From Mytilus galloprovincialis (taxonomy: Eukaryota; Mollusca; Bivalvia; Mytilida; Mytilidae): 64,000 nt of DNA. The DNA is taken from contig NC_134845.1 of assembly GCF_965363235.1 (NCBI RefSeq), positions 82,289,913 through 82,353,912 of the forward strand. Direction: 5' to 3'. A program made the translations under genes and the position numbers. Shown here in pieces: positions 37,701-49,039 of this stretch (positions within the stretch are counted from its first letter, which is position 1; each line of letters begins with the position of its first letter). Below the pieces are notes generated by a model. It saw only the letters and a program-made list of their open reading frames with translations, was not told the origin of the DNA and searched no databases.

Positions 37701-39525
37701 TGCTTCGCTGAGCGCAGCCTGATACGACCGCAGATGTTGAACCCTGAACAGTTGGACCAAATTTGGACACAATATTCAAGCTCGATACTGTCTGAATTTG
37801 GATTGTTATCAAATTTTTGACAAAATATAGGTTTCTGACACAAAACTTATATATAGATCTTACAAATCTATTGCGCAATACTGTGCATTTAAAGATTTCT
37901 TCTTGAAACTAATTGAAATTTTGAAGAAAAAAAAATGAATCCCTTAAAAAATTTGGAATCCCCCCAAAATTTTTTAATCCCTCATAGGAGCAACTACTCC
38001 CACACTCAACCCCTGTCTTTCCTTTGTAGTATGGAACCTTGTAGTACAATTTCAGAGATATCCGTACAATTAAACACAAGTTATTATCTGGAAACTAGAT
38101 AAATGTTCGTATTTGGCCCTTTCTGGCCCCTAATTCCTGCATGAATGGGGCAATAACCCCCAAACTCATTCCCCGCCTTCCTTTTGGGATATGGAACCTT
38201 TGGTACAATTTCAGACAGATCCATACTCTTACATACAAGTTATGTCCAGAAACTACAAAAATGCTCGTTTTGGCCCCTTTTTGACACTTAATTCCTAAAC
38301 TGTTGGCACCAAAACCCATAAAATGAATCAAAACCTTCTACTTGTGGTATTAAACATTGTGGAACAATTTCAGAGCAATTGAAATACTTATAAATACACA
38401 AGTTATTAACCTTAAAGTAGAAAAATGCTTGTTTTGGGCCCCTTATTCCTTAAAGGTTGGAACCATCATCCCCAAAATTAATCCCAACCTTTCTGTTTTG
38501 GTATTGAACCTTCTTATTAAATTCCAAAAAGATCCATTCACGTAAACTAAAGTCATTGTCCGTAAACCAATATGTCTTCAGACGGACGACGCAGAGGACG
38601 ACGACATCATAGTATTACCATTATGGTATACCCCCCCCCTCCCCCCCCAAAAAAAAAAATTGCGGTCGTATAATTGCATACGTATATACTTAATTACAAC
38701 AAATAACACACTAGCATAGACAATAGAGCCCCGAAGTCACATGTTATTGGACCTATTAGACACCGTGGTCATATAATTATTCATAACTTCTACGATATTC
38801 GAACCTATTTTTAAGAGGGCCGCCGTGGGGGGTTTCTTTATTAATAAATTCTTTCGTTTTTCAATTCCGCAATTTTTCTTTCTTTTTTATTGCCTTTATT
38901 TTCAATTTTTAACGTGTTTTTTTTTTTTTTGGCACCGATTTTTTGTTTTTTTTTTATGTTTGACTTCGCTGATTAGTTTCTATTCTGTAACCCCCATTCA
39001 GGGCCTTATATTATTAAAATCTCTTTCATAACAGTCACATGACTTTTTTGACGTTGAACTTGAACTTGGCTGCCATGTACTGAGCTACCGGGTTAATCCT
39101 TGACCATTTTAGTCAATTACACATAAAAATGTAATGAATGTCCGTTAAGTGGTCAAGAACTTGAACTTGACCTGTAAAACTATTATTAAAGTCTGACCGC
39201 AGTATATATTAAACAAATAAATGAACATTCATCAGTTTAATTCATGTAACTTCTATTTCCATAATATAATGTACGTCGTGTAGGCGAATAATTAATAGAA
39301 AGAAGAAAACACAGACGTCATTTTCCCATAATTCTGATAATTTTACTCATTTTAAACAACGTCATTAACACCGAGTAAAAACGATGTTGTACTGAAAATT
39401 ATCACAATAATTTCGTATTATATATTTTATATAATTAAGTGGGTGTTGGGTGGAAAACACAATCAATAATCATATTTCACTCTAGATATGAATAGTTAGA
39501 AATCAGTATTAATAAAAAAAAACTG

Positions 39526-39613
<88 letters not shown>

Positions 39614-39615
39614 AA

Positions 39616-39669
<54 letters not shown>

Positions 39670-42600
39670 TGGTTAAATAATTTCACTCCATTTATTTAAT
39701 ATTTTTTTAAACAAAATATTTATTTTTGATGATTTTTACAAAAACTAAACAAAAAAAATCTATTTATTGCAATTAGATCTATAAGAAATGAATTCTTGAG
39801 AAATTGTCATGTTGCAAATTCTCTCATCCTACTTGACAAGCTTTCAAGAATCAGCGTGAAAATAACTATAGATTTTGCTCGGTTCTTTAAGCTTAAAAAG
39901 TTCATTTATGCGTCCTAAAGGATATATAAATCATTCCGATATCATAATACATGAAACATGTTTTTGTTGGCACTTAATAAATCGAATAATAATTCAATTT
40001 TCTCTCCTGTTTTTCCGACTTCGGCAAATTAATGTTTTTCTCCTTTGCCTGCCTGTCGCTGCATAGTAGCATTTTTAGTGACTAAGCTTAATAAAAACGA
40101 ACCAACAAATGAACCCAAGCAAATATTTCGGATTTGTTTTCGTCAAGGAAATTGTGATAGTTAAGTAGAAAGGAGTAAGTTCAGTAAGACCCCTTTTTGG
40201 CCCCAAAATATAGCAGTTTTACAAAATTGTTAAAATGTAAACTTTTAGTTATTTATTGGACAGAAGAATGCTTCTGCTACTTAAATATGGGCAGTTTTTT
40301 ACGATATACAATGCACATATATTGGCATCGATATTTTATTATTTTCTATCAATGTGCATTGTACTATCCATATCCGTATACTGAAAAATCCTACAGAGCA
40401 AAAAAAAGCAGCCAAACCCTTTTTGAGGCCAAGTAAAGTTGTCTTTGAATTAAGTACTATGTACCTTGTTTAAGTACAATGAATTATGTTTAGGTGAAAA
40501 TGTTTTCTATTTAAATCATATTGCAAGAACCAAAAGTTGGCCTGCATTGGTACCGGCTGTATTGCATGCATCTGTCAACCAGCATTCGAATAGTCATTTT
40601 TTTTTCTAATATCGTGTTAGGTTGCTGTCGCTTTGGTGTTGACATGTTTAGTTGATACTCTCTTTTTTATACCACTAGTATATACATATGAATAAAGAGA
40701 CGTGGTAGGTATCCATCAAAGACTAAAGGACAATCACAGGCCTTCAACAATGAGCATACCCCATTCAGTTTAATAAGGGATAATTTATTACGAAATGTGA
40801 ATCAATTCAAAAGTAAACACCAACAGCCTGGTTCATGCCGGCTACAACATTCATCGGAAAACACTATATATGGGATAACACAGAGGTCAACTTACCACAA
40901 TCTCTGAAATAATTACTCCAGACTTTGAACATACACGTTAAGAATGAAATAGGGTCCAACATGTATGTGTCGGTGTGCTTACCATGTATGTACCGAACTT
41001 ATAAGTACATGTGTACCACACATTTTTTTTTATAAATATCACTATCGTTATATCATATCGTTTCCTTTTAAATATATATAGTTATCTTGATATCTCTAAA
41101 TATATCCATGCTTCTATTTATTCTGTTTTAGAGCAAGGTCAGGTCGGTTTTGTAATATATTTTGGGTCATGACAAATTTTCAAATCCGGTCAATCACAGG
41201 CAAGAGAATATTTGTTTAATAAAACCAAATACTTGCATACTTTGTAAATCTAATATGGCTTGCAGTTTTTTGTCTGTTTCGACACCAAAATGAATATTGT
41301 TCAACAAGTCTACCTCTAGTAAACTAAATATGAGAAAACAATGTAGGAATCTCAATCAAATGGAAATTAAGGATATTCGTATAAAGGCCGAGTAGGTCCG
41401 GTAAGGGCCGATTTTGTCCTCAAATTTCAGGTTCATCGAACGAAAGATTTTGGACACTTTTTAAACTCTTAAGTGTCTATTTATATAATAATTTGATTCA
41501 ATTAGGTTAAGTAAAAGATTTTAACTGATTTAGTGATTAAAAACGCTCCGATTCAAGCCTAAATATGAAAAATCTATCAAACATGCCAAAGTCTGGAGTA
41601 ATTATTTCAGAGATTGTGGTAAGTTGACCTCTGTGTTATCTCATATATAGTGTTTTCAGATGTTTGTTGTCAAAAATGAAAGTGGGCGCATTCGTGTTCA
41701 TCCTCCAACTTTATATAAGTTATGTATTATCATCAAATACAACTTACATTTCAATATTATGAATGAACACGAATGCGGCCACTTTCATTTTAAGACGGAT
41801 AGCGTCTGAAATTAACTAAAATGCTCAAATTCTGAAGATTTCAGTAATTTAGCATGACTTAATGATGCTATATATTACCCGATATATGTGCAAAAAGCCA
41901 TTGTATTGTAAAAAAACTGCCCATATTTATGTAGAAGAGGCATTTTACTTTCCAAAATATAGCTTAAAGATTACATTTTCACAATTTTCTAAAACTGCTA
42001 TAATTTGGGGCCAAAAAGGGGTCTTACTGTACCTACTCCTTTGAAAAACATTGATAAATAGAATTTTAATCGGCTAACCGAGTTGTTGTTGTTTAATTCT
42101 AATAGACTCAAGCTAGCCGACAGCAACTCGCTAGCAGCCACTCTGCTAGCAGTAAGTTTTCACCAAAAAATATTATAAAGTTACGTTTCAAACCTTATAA
42201 AAACTTAACCGCTACAGTGTCGGTTTTAAATGTAATTCAGAGCCTAGTTATTAATTATTGAATAATGAAACGATAAAAAAAAAATCTAGGTTGGAGAATT
42301 TAAAGGACATTAAAATAAATAATTATATATCGTTACATAAACAAACAATAGTGTATTGATGTCAACCTTAATATTTTGGCCTTGTCAACAATTATTTAAT
42401 ATCTATAGAATTACTAGTTTAATTAATAGATAAGGAATGACATATATTTTGAATGAAATTGGGAGATAGTCGTGACCTTGAGCAAGGATTTGTATAGTAA
42501 TATCTTAATATATAAATTCTTGCCTTGAGCTACCGCAAATGGTTTGATTGTTTAAAAAAGGTAGATTGATTGATTGATTGTCGTTTGTTTAATATGTCCA

Positions 42601-45376
42601 GTGGCAATTATTTCATGCTAATTCAGACGAAAGTACAATAGTGAATGACACAAAACAGCAACACAAACATAGTAAAGTAAAAAAAAACTTTAATATTTCT
42701 TCATTTTATTTTTTCATGTTGAATGAGTTTGTTTAATATGTCCAGTGGCAATCATTTCATGCTAATTCAGACGAAAGTACAATAAAGAAAGAAACAAAAC
42801 AGCAACACAAACATAGTAAAGTAAAAAAAAAAACTACTTTATTATTTCTTCATTTTATTTTTTCATGTTTAATAAGTTTGTTTAATATGTCCAGTGGCAA
42901 TCATTTCATGTTAATTCAGAATGAAAGTAAAATAATTAAAGAATCCGACGGAACGGTATCGCAAATAAAAGTGAATTTTTATTAAGGTGGTACCCAACAC
43001 TACAGGGAGATAACTCTGTAAAGTCAGCTAAGCGTTTTAATTACGTTGTGTTGTAAAGGGAACATTAAGCTTCTCAGTGATCAAAATTGGTGTTTGTCAA
43101 ACTGCTATATATAACCAGTGCAATTTTTCTGATAAAATGGTTGGTTCAAAATTTTTGAATTTTTATATTTTTGTTAAAGGGTCAAAGTAAATACTTTGTC
43201 AAAATTTTATGAAAATTAAACGAGCCAAATTAATTTTAGTGAAAGTGTTGGGTACCACCTTAAATGAGGGATATGATTTAATAAGGCATGACACAAATTC
43301 CGTTCATGTACTTGACATGATAATTTTCAAATGCAAATTCGAAAATTGATAAACAATTTTACAGTTATCTAACAATATTGATTAACATTTAAAGGACATA
43401 CAGTGGGGGCGAGTGTTTCGTCCTCCGTGTAAGTTTCTACAGAAACGAAGTTATAAAATAAATATCTAATGTAAAATACAGGTATTTAGTTTTAAAACAT
43501 GTGTACTTATAACCGAGTTTATACAGAGGACTTAACATTTTGTTTTCTTCCTGGTTTGTGGTTAAGATAAAAGGATAAGGATTAAAATGTGAATAAGATA
43601 TCCAGATTAAAAGTGGACTGTTGAGTGAAAAAAAAAGACAAGCAACCCGAACATGGTTACATTCTGAGTGACCGTCGTTTAGAGTTCTTTATTTGCAAAA
43701 CAGACAAAAACCAATTTTGGTTATGGCAAATACATTGACAAAACAAACATGATCAAACATAATGAAAACTTTAAGAGAGTCAGTAATTTCTACAAATATA
43801 CTTTATCTCTTTAAGACATTATTTTTCAATTCTTTATATCTAAGCTAACCACTATTCTTTCTCCTTATCATTAAGCGACCTATTATTTTCAATTCTTTAT
43901 GTTTTTATCCACTTTTCAATAGTTTTCATATTTTTGTCCACTATTATTGTCGAGTTTTTCTTATGTTTGTTTTGTCTATATCTTTGCTATAACCAAAATT
44001 TGTGTTTTGTTTCGCAAATAAGTTATCATATTATTCTCTATCCTGTGCATCCCCCCCCCCTAAAAACCCTCGTTTAGGACCACAATGTAGGAATCATAAA
44101 AACACAGAATGATGAAGACTTATTGAGTATGTTATTTTTAAGGAACACCGGGAATGTCCTAAAACATAAAATCAGTTGTTTACAAAAAAATAGAGTAAAA
44201 AGCAACTATTCTACACAATTTATAACTCAGTAAAGAAATGTAGGAATCATAAAAACACACAATCCTTGTTTTACATGATGAAGGCTGACAACTTATTGAG
44301 TATGTTATTTTTAAGGAACACCGGGAATGTCCTCAAACATAAAATCAGTTGTTTACAAAAAAAATAGAATAAAATCAACTATTCTACACAATTTATAACT
44401 CAGTAAAGAAACCCCTTGTATTCTCAAGTTAAGCAGATTGTTGTTCTTAAATATAATTTTCCTAAATATTTGAATGGGATATTTTCTCATGTACATTTTC
44501 TCATAGCTTTTCATCTTGATATGTACTAAATTTATTTCGCATATGATATTTTGCATGCCCACACAATAAGGATTTCCCCTAACATCTTAAACCCGCTGTG
44601 GTCGCCTCTTAAAAAAATTCTTACCGAATAAAAATAAGGATTTTCCCCCCGACATCGTAGACTCGCTGCCACCTCTTAAAAAATCTTTCCGATTGAAAAT
44701 AAGGATTTCCCCTGACGCCGTAGACCCGCAGCCACCTTTTGAATATTACAACATCCAAAATAAGTTTTAAAAATATGTAAGATTATTTTCTTATAAACTT
44801 TTACATAAATTTCATTTCTATTTGAATTAGCTGCATTCTTTTGAAACACAAAATGTACTTAGGTTGTTTGTTTCATATAATTATACTTATCCGATATCAC
44901 TTTTTGTCCCCGTAAAAAAAATATATGTAGACTATGTATCCATATATATAATACAAGAAAATAAATTAGTGTACAAAAATATAAACTCAGTGCATATGTA
45001 TTTATATATATTAGATGATATTTTACAGGCCCACACAACAAGGAATGTATATATCAGATATATATATATGGAATATATAATATAAGATATTCCTTTTTTT
45101 AGATAAACGAAATAATAATGTAAAATTAATTAATAATACAAATAAATAAACAAATAAATGAATAAATACCTACAAATAAAAAAACAAATAAATGAATGAA
45201 TAAAAAATATTTGTCAACTTACATAAATACCATAATGCATTCCATGCACCACCCGGCAAACTATGAGGTCGACATAAAATAAAAGATGCATCCCAGGTGC
45301 ACACAATTGCAGTTAGATAAAACCAATTTAAAATCCATGTTGGAAGAACGTATTTCTTTAAATCTGATACGGCCAT
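31766..45376 (-). CDS. EXPERA-domain (emopamil-binding-protein-like) membrane protein, complete
   Basis: Four coding exons on the minus strand: 45223-45376, 36910-36979, 34026-34071 and 31766-32023, giving 175 residues. Phases fit at every junction (1, 2, 0) and donors are GTAAGT, GTATGT and GTATG. The EXPERA family holds sterol isomerase EBP, TM6SF and TMEM97; members bind or isomerise sterols, or chaperone lipid proteins, in the ER membrane. Four membrane spans are evident: LNWFYLTAIVCTWDASFIL, the short-exon helix LNVVEVVLSVLVIVL, AFTVSVMTFWKTVLYFVMF, and IFIYLIPNGIWVVVPFLVM. Family-type marks are the Asp in TWDASF, RPHSLPGG, VDRRY, the Glu in VVEVV, FWKTVLYF and PNGIW. It is shorter than human EBP (230) and aligns better with the invertebrate EXPERA group, so isomerase activity is not claimed. 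An upstream GTG in frame is not needed; the ATG at 45376 is preferred. Introns carry many repeats. Confidence 0.85.
32117..32660 (+). repeat. Modular repeat: GCCCC hairpin head, CGTC tract, tandem units
   Basis: The head ATGCCCCACCTACG pairs with GAGGGGCAT, followed by a (CGTC/CGTT) tract at 32165-32220. Then come about two units of roughly 180 bp with TTCAGGTTAAAGTTTTTGGT and TTTGACCCCAATTTTACGG. The tail GGGGCATTCGTGTACTGAGG echoes the head. Confidence 0.75.
33022..33220 (+). mobile_element. tRNA-derived SINE
   Basis: It has a box-A-like CGGTGGCCGTGTGTCTAAG and the near-consensus box B GTGAGTTCGAACCCC, then the body TGTCAGTTTTTCTCTGAAAG and GGTTATCTCCGGC. Same family as 18.19 kb. It lies in the last intron of the EXPERA gene. 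Confidence 0.75.
33545..34012. mobile_element. 468-bp MITE with 19-bp perfect ends and ATAA target duplication
   Basis: The ends GGTGTCAGACCACCAATTA and its perfect inverse are flanked by ATAA at 33541-33544 and 34013-34016. It lies in the intron after the EXPERA gene's 46-nt exon, with its near edge 9-13 bases from the exon's end. Confidence 0.9.
34685..34850 (+). mobile_element. Second type of tRNA-derived SINE
   Basis: It has a box-A-like GGTCGTGTGGTCTAGCGGGA and a perfect box B, GGTTCGAATCCCGG. The tRNA-like part is too long and is followed by a non-tRNA body and a TATATA tail, so it reads as a SINE rather than a working tRNA gene. A decayed box B (GGATTCGATTCCCG) also lies near 35.81 kb. 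Confidence 0.65.
36045..36200 (-). repeat. R3 dispersed repeat, single-unit copy
   Basis: Read on the minus strand it contains, in order, a CATTTCC-equivalent start, CAACAACCCGACCATAGAGC, AGACAAAAGCCGAAGGCCAC, AATGGGTC and GCGAGAAACTCCCGCACCCG. It is the unexpanded reference for the array at 46.6 kb. Confidence 0.7.
38030..38660 (-). repeat. Modular array repeat in reverse: four units of about 150 bp then GAC tract
   Basis: Units share ACAATTTCAGA, GATCCA, ACAAGTTAT and a TTTTGGCCCC phrase. They end at GACGGACGACGCAGAGGACG and a C-rich/A-rich run. Read on the minus strand the order is triplet tract then array, as in the plus-strand family members. Confidence 0.6.
39527..39669 (+). repeat. 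(ATT)n microsatellite
   Basis: About 45 ATT triplets, interrupted once by CAGAAATT near 39610. The flanks 38.7-39.5 and 39.7-40.15 kb hold no gene that I can support. Confidence 0.95.
40171..42040. mobile_element. Foldback-type element with nested inverted repeats
   Basis: The outer arms of about 165 bp begin AGGAGTAAGTTCAGTAAGAC and end as the inverse (GTCTTACTGTACCTACTCCT). An inner pair matches 40856-40937 against 41586-41668 (CAGAGGTCAACTTACCACAA and inverse). A third hairpin lies at 41676-41795 (GAAAGTGGGCGCATTCGTG and inverse). No coding frame. It lies in intron 1 of the EXPERA gene. Confidence 0.75.
42583..42965 (+). repeat. Tandem repeat of about 148 bp, 2.5 copies
   Basis: Each copy begins GTTTGTTTAATATGTCCAGT and includes ACAAAACAGCAACACAAACA. 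Copies start at about 42587, 42730 and 42877; the last is partial. Confidence 0.85.
42982..43263 (+). mobile_element. TTAAGGTGGTACC element, complete, 282 bp
   Basis: The ends TTAAGGTGGTACCCAACACT and the inverse are bounded by TTAA. The inside has CAGGGAGATAACTCTGTAAA. 43.26-44.08 kb after it holds nothing I can support. Confidence 0.88.
44086..44405 (+). repeat. 154-bp tandem duplication
   Basis: Copies begin GTAGGAATCATAAAAACACA at about 44086 and 44240 and share AGGAACACCGGGAATGTCCT. The second has a short insertion. After it, three short ATAAGGATTTCCCC-type blocks (44.57-44.75 kb) form another small repeat. Confidence 0.85.
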
Positions 45377-46530
45377 GTTTATGCCATTCACTTTTTACAA
45401 ATCAATTCGACTTTTAATTCGGGATCCGATTTAGACTTATGAACCTACCAATAACTAGGCCAAGAGATAACATTTATTTGAACACTAGTGGTGTATTTGT
45501 GTCACGTGTACAGGTGAGACAACTATGGGAAGACATCATATAATATATGTAATGAATGTAGGTTGCACTGACAATCTCGTATAGGGAAAAGTAGGTCACG
45601 GTTCGAAGGTTGAAAATTATTAAGATTGTTTTTTAAAAGTGTTCCCGTTCTAAACATTTTTGTGTTATTCATTTTTAACGCCGTCAAAGCAAATAAGTAA
45701 AACATGTGAACAAAAAAGAATTAAAACAAGAATTGTAAATAAATATAACAAATATAATGAGCATAAACTTCGTTCGATATTTTCACTAAACTAATTGCTG
45801 GCAGCTGTATGTAGTCACAGATCGCTGGAAAAAGTTCAATATTAGTAAGGTAACAAATTTTGTATATTTGGAAATGGAACAAATTGCGATAGAGTTCAAT
45901 AATATTTTATGCGATAGAGTTCAATAATATTTTACGAAGTTCTTAGAATTAGTGACCGAGGAAGTGATATTTCACCTTTAACTTTTAAATCCCTCCATAA
46001 ATTTCACATCTGATATTTGATGTTTAATTTCGGGATCATTGGTTTGGTTAATATTCTTCTCAGTATCGACATTTTTTTCCATTTGCATCGTTTTAATATG
46101 TATCTATTTTTAAAATTAGTCATTGGATAATCCACTGGATATTATTTTGGGGTTGTTATAAAGTTTTCATTTTAAACAATTTACTTGCGAAATTAAATAG
46201 CTAGAGAGTTCAAAAACCCTTAAAAAAATGCTTGGAATTGTTTTTTTATTTCTTCTCTTTCTCCTGTATAGATACCATGGGTTGGGTAGGACAGAGGGTT
46301 TGTTTTTTGGCATATACAAGAGTTATGCATAGGACGAACATTCTTTTTGTCGCGTTTTTTTATATAATTTATTGATAACTCATTATGAATCGGGGTCACA
46401 GGGCATCGCGTTTTATATTCAAAAGATCGGCAATTTATGAATACTGTCGGTAGATTCCGTAGAACAGAGGAATGAGCGGATTCACCGAGGCCGTATACTG
46501 ATTGGTATAACCGAATACTCTTCTACTACA
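45377..46530. other. Region upstream of the EXPERA gene, no clear promoter
   Basis: It should hold the EXPERA promoter and 5'UTR. I see no TATA box in a convincing position. A 24-bp direct repeat (GCGATAGAGTTCAATAATAT) occurs at 45.89-45.94 kb. Confidence 0.4.
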
Positions 46531-46532
46531 AG

Positions 46533-46890
46533 AAAACACCAAAATCGCCAATGTCTGACTGGACAGACGTTAAAATTGAAAATGGAAATGTGGAACATGT
46601 AAAAGAGACAACAACTCGACCAAAGAGCAGACAACAGCCTAAGGCCACCAATGGGTCTACAATACAGCGAGAAGAGCAGACAACAGCCTAAGGCCACCAA
46701 TGGGTCTGCAATACAACGAGAAGAGCAGACAACAGCCCAAGGCCACCAATGGGTCTGCAATACAACGAGAAGAGCAGACAACAGCCCAAGGCCACCAATG
46801 GGTCTGCAATACAGCGAGAAGAGCAGACAACAGCCCAAGGCCACCAATGGGTCTGCAATACAGCGAGAAGATCCCGCACTTTTGTTGGTA
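46533..46890 (+). repeat. R3 repeat with internal 49-bp minisatellite, five units
   Basis: Units start GAGCAGACAACAGCC at 46625, 46674, 46723, 46772 and 46821 and each ends GCGAGAA. The flanks on both sides (GGAAATGTGGAACATG on the left, GATCCCGCACTT on the right) are normal R3 sequence, so the tandem lies inside one R3 copy. Because 49 is not a multiple of three, the open frames here are an artefact of the repeat. Confidence 0.9.
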
Positions 46891-47774
46891 GATAACTTGA
46901 AGGGCATATAAAATTCGCTTTATCACAAAATCCAACGGATTACCCAGACGATTGTTATTATACATTTTATAGCTATATTTAAACTTTATTGTGTAACTTT
47001 GGCATCATTTAAACAATATTGTATTTTGGCTATACTTGAGGTCGTTTTTGTTTGACCAGCTGTTGTATAAAATTTTGTTAATCAAATATTCTTCTGACTT
47101 GACTCAACTTTTTAAAAAAAGTATGACTTATTTAATAAGAAACGTTATGGTTTTTTTTTTTCTCTATTAGATATTTATATATGAAAATTTTCACTCTGAA
47201 GGGCTTATTTGCAAAACTGTTAGCCGTTCATCCATATCTCGAGTCAATAAACTGATTTTCTTCTTGAAGTAGTTGTAATTAAGAACTTTGGACTATACTT
47301 TTGTGTATTATATTATAAAGGTGTAATGTTAAATAAACAGAATGTTTTCCAGTATTTGCCAAACACACATATCAGTGATTATATAAACCTATCTAGGAAA
47401 CTATAATCCTTAATGAAGATCGTTAATGTCAGAATATCTTATCTGCGAGTCCGGATATAATGATTTATACAGTATAGAGAGAAAAAATATTTAAGCCAAA
47501 TGCATGTACGCATAAACAATCGTGATATAGTTGTAATATTTATTTTTAATCTCCACCAACTCTACTTAAGAAATAGTGGATTGCTTCCGTCACTCATCAA
47601 AAACACTTACATACACTTGTGCATTTTCATAAATAATAATGTGTATGCACTTATATCATAAAGAATCATACTCCTACATACTTTTCCAGGAATTATGATT
47701 ATTTTGAATATATTTCTGGAAAAAGGTACTTTTGTACTCACCTATTTATTTACTTTTTACCTAACATATTCATC

Positions 47775-48284
47775 CCTTATATTTTTTATTAACTATGTAT
47801 TTGCATTGTATCACAGGTCACATTTATTCGTTCATCAATTGTGTGTTCATGAATTTGTGTGACTACGTTTTTTGATTGAGTTAAGCCTTCCAATTGATAT
47901 TTTATAGTGTGTCTTTCTATATTATTATGTTACACTATTGTTTCAGAAAAGGGAGAAGGTTTGGTACCATTAAAACGTTTAATCCCACTGTGCACAATCG
48001 TTTGCACCTGTCCTAAGTAAGTAAATCTGATGCTCAGTGGTTGTCCTCTGTTTATGTGGTTCATAAGTGTTTCTCGTTGTTATATATAGATTGGTTTTGC
48101 CGTTTCAATAGTTTTACACTAGTAATTGTGGGGGCACTTAATAGCTAACTGTTCGGTGTGAGCCAAGGTTCCGTGTTGAAGGCCGTACCTTCACCTATAA
48201 TGGTTTACTTTAATTTATAAATTGTTACTTTGATGCAGGTTTGTCTCATTGGCACTCCGGCATACCACATCTTCCTATATCTAT
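47775..48284 (+). repeat. Dispersed repeat family R1
   Basis: It shares with 53.29, 61.44 and 63.38 kb the phrases TTGATTGAGTTAAGCC, GCACCTGTCCTAAGT, TTTACACTAGTAATT, GGTGTGAGCCAAGG and the end TCATTGGCACTC then CCACATCTTCCTATATCTA. About 510 bp. Confidence 0.8.
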
Positions 48285-49039
48285 GATTAATAAGAACTGT
48301 GGGAACTGAAAAATCTACTTTGTTTACTCCAATTATTACTAAGCAGCATATGTATTCATAATTGTTTATGTCTCTAATATGGGACGGTTATGTCAAATTG
48401 TCACTGAACTATAAAAGTCGATTAATCATTTGTTGATAATAATCAATTTAATTTTACAACTCAAAAAAAATTTTTTTTTTTACTTGTATTTGATAGCAAA
48501 ATGTATTTTTATTGTGTTTTTGGTGTGTCCACATTGTCGTTTAACGTAAATAATATTTCAACGGTTACAATTATAAATTTACATGTAATACTTGTCACTA
48601 GATTTTACAAGTCTATCGACTATTTGTTAATAAAAAATCATCAATTATCACAAAAACCCCAAAACGCAAAATGCCACTTGATGTCTTTTTTATGAAGCTT
48701 TTAGGGTGCACAAGTTTCCCGTTTAGATATAAAATATAAGTACAAGTGGTATATCCTAAATAGTACTTTTACCTTCATAGTCCATATTTTGAAACAGGAA
48801 ATTTACTATAATGATAATTATAGTTCACGCCTTCAAATGCACTTTACAAAAAATATTTACCTACACGACCGTTACCTAAAAATGTATTCACTTTTGATTA
48901 TGAAAATTTGAATACAAAATTCACTCGTATCAACGATTCTCGAGAAACACTCAATAAAATGAATTTAAATCAAACAAATCTCAATAATTAATGAAATCAA
49001 TCCATTGTCATAACAGTATACAGTAGCATATATAGAAAG

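Noticed and set aside
46482-46965. Overlapping frames of 60-140 residues on both strands
   Set aside because: They come from the 49-bp tandem in R3; the frame changes every unit.
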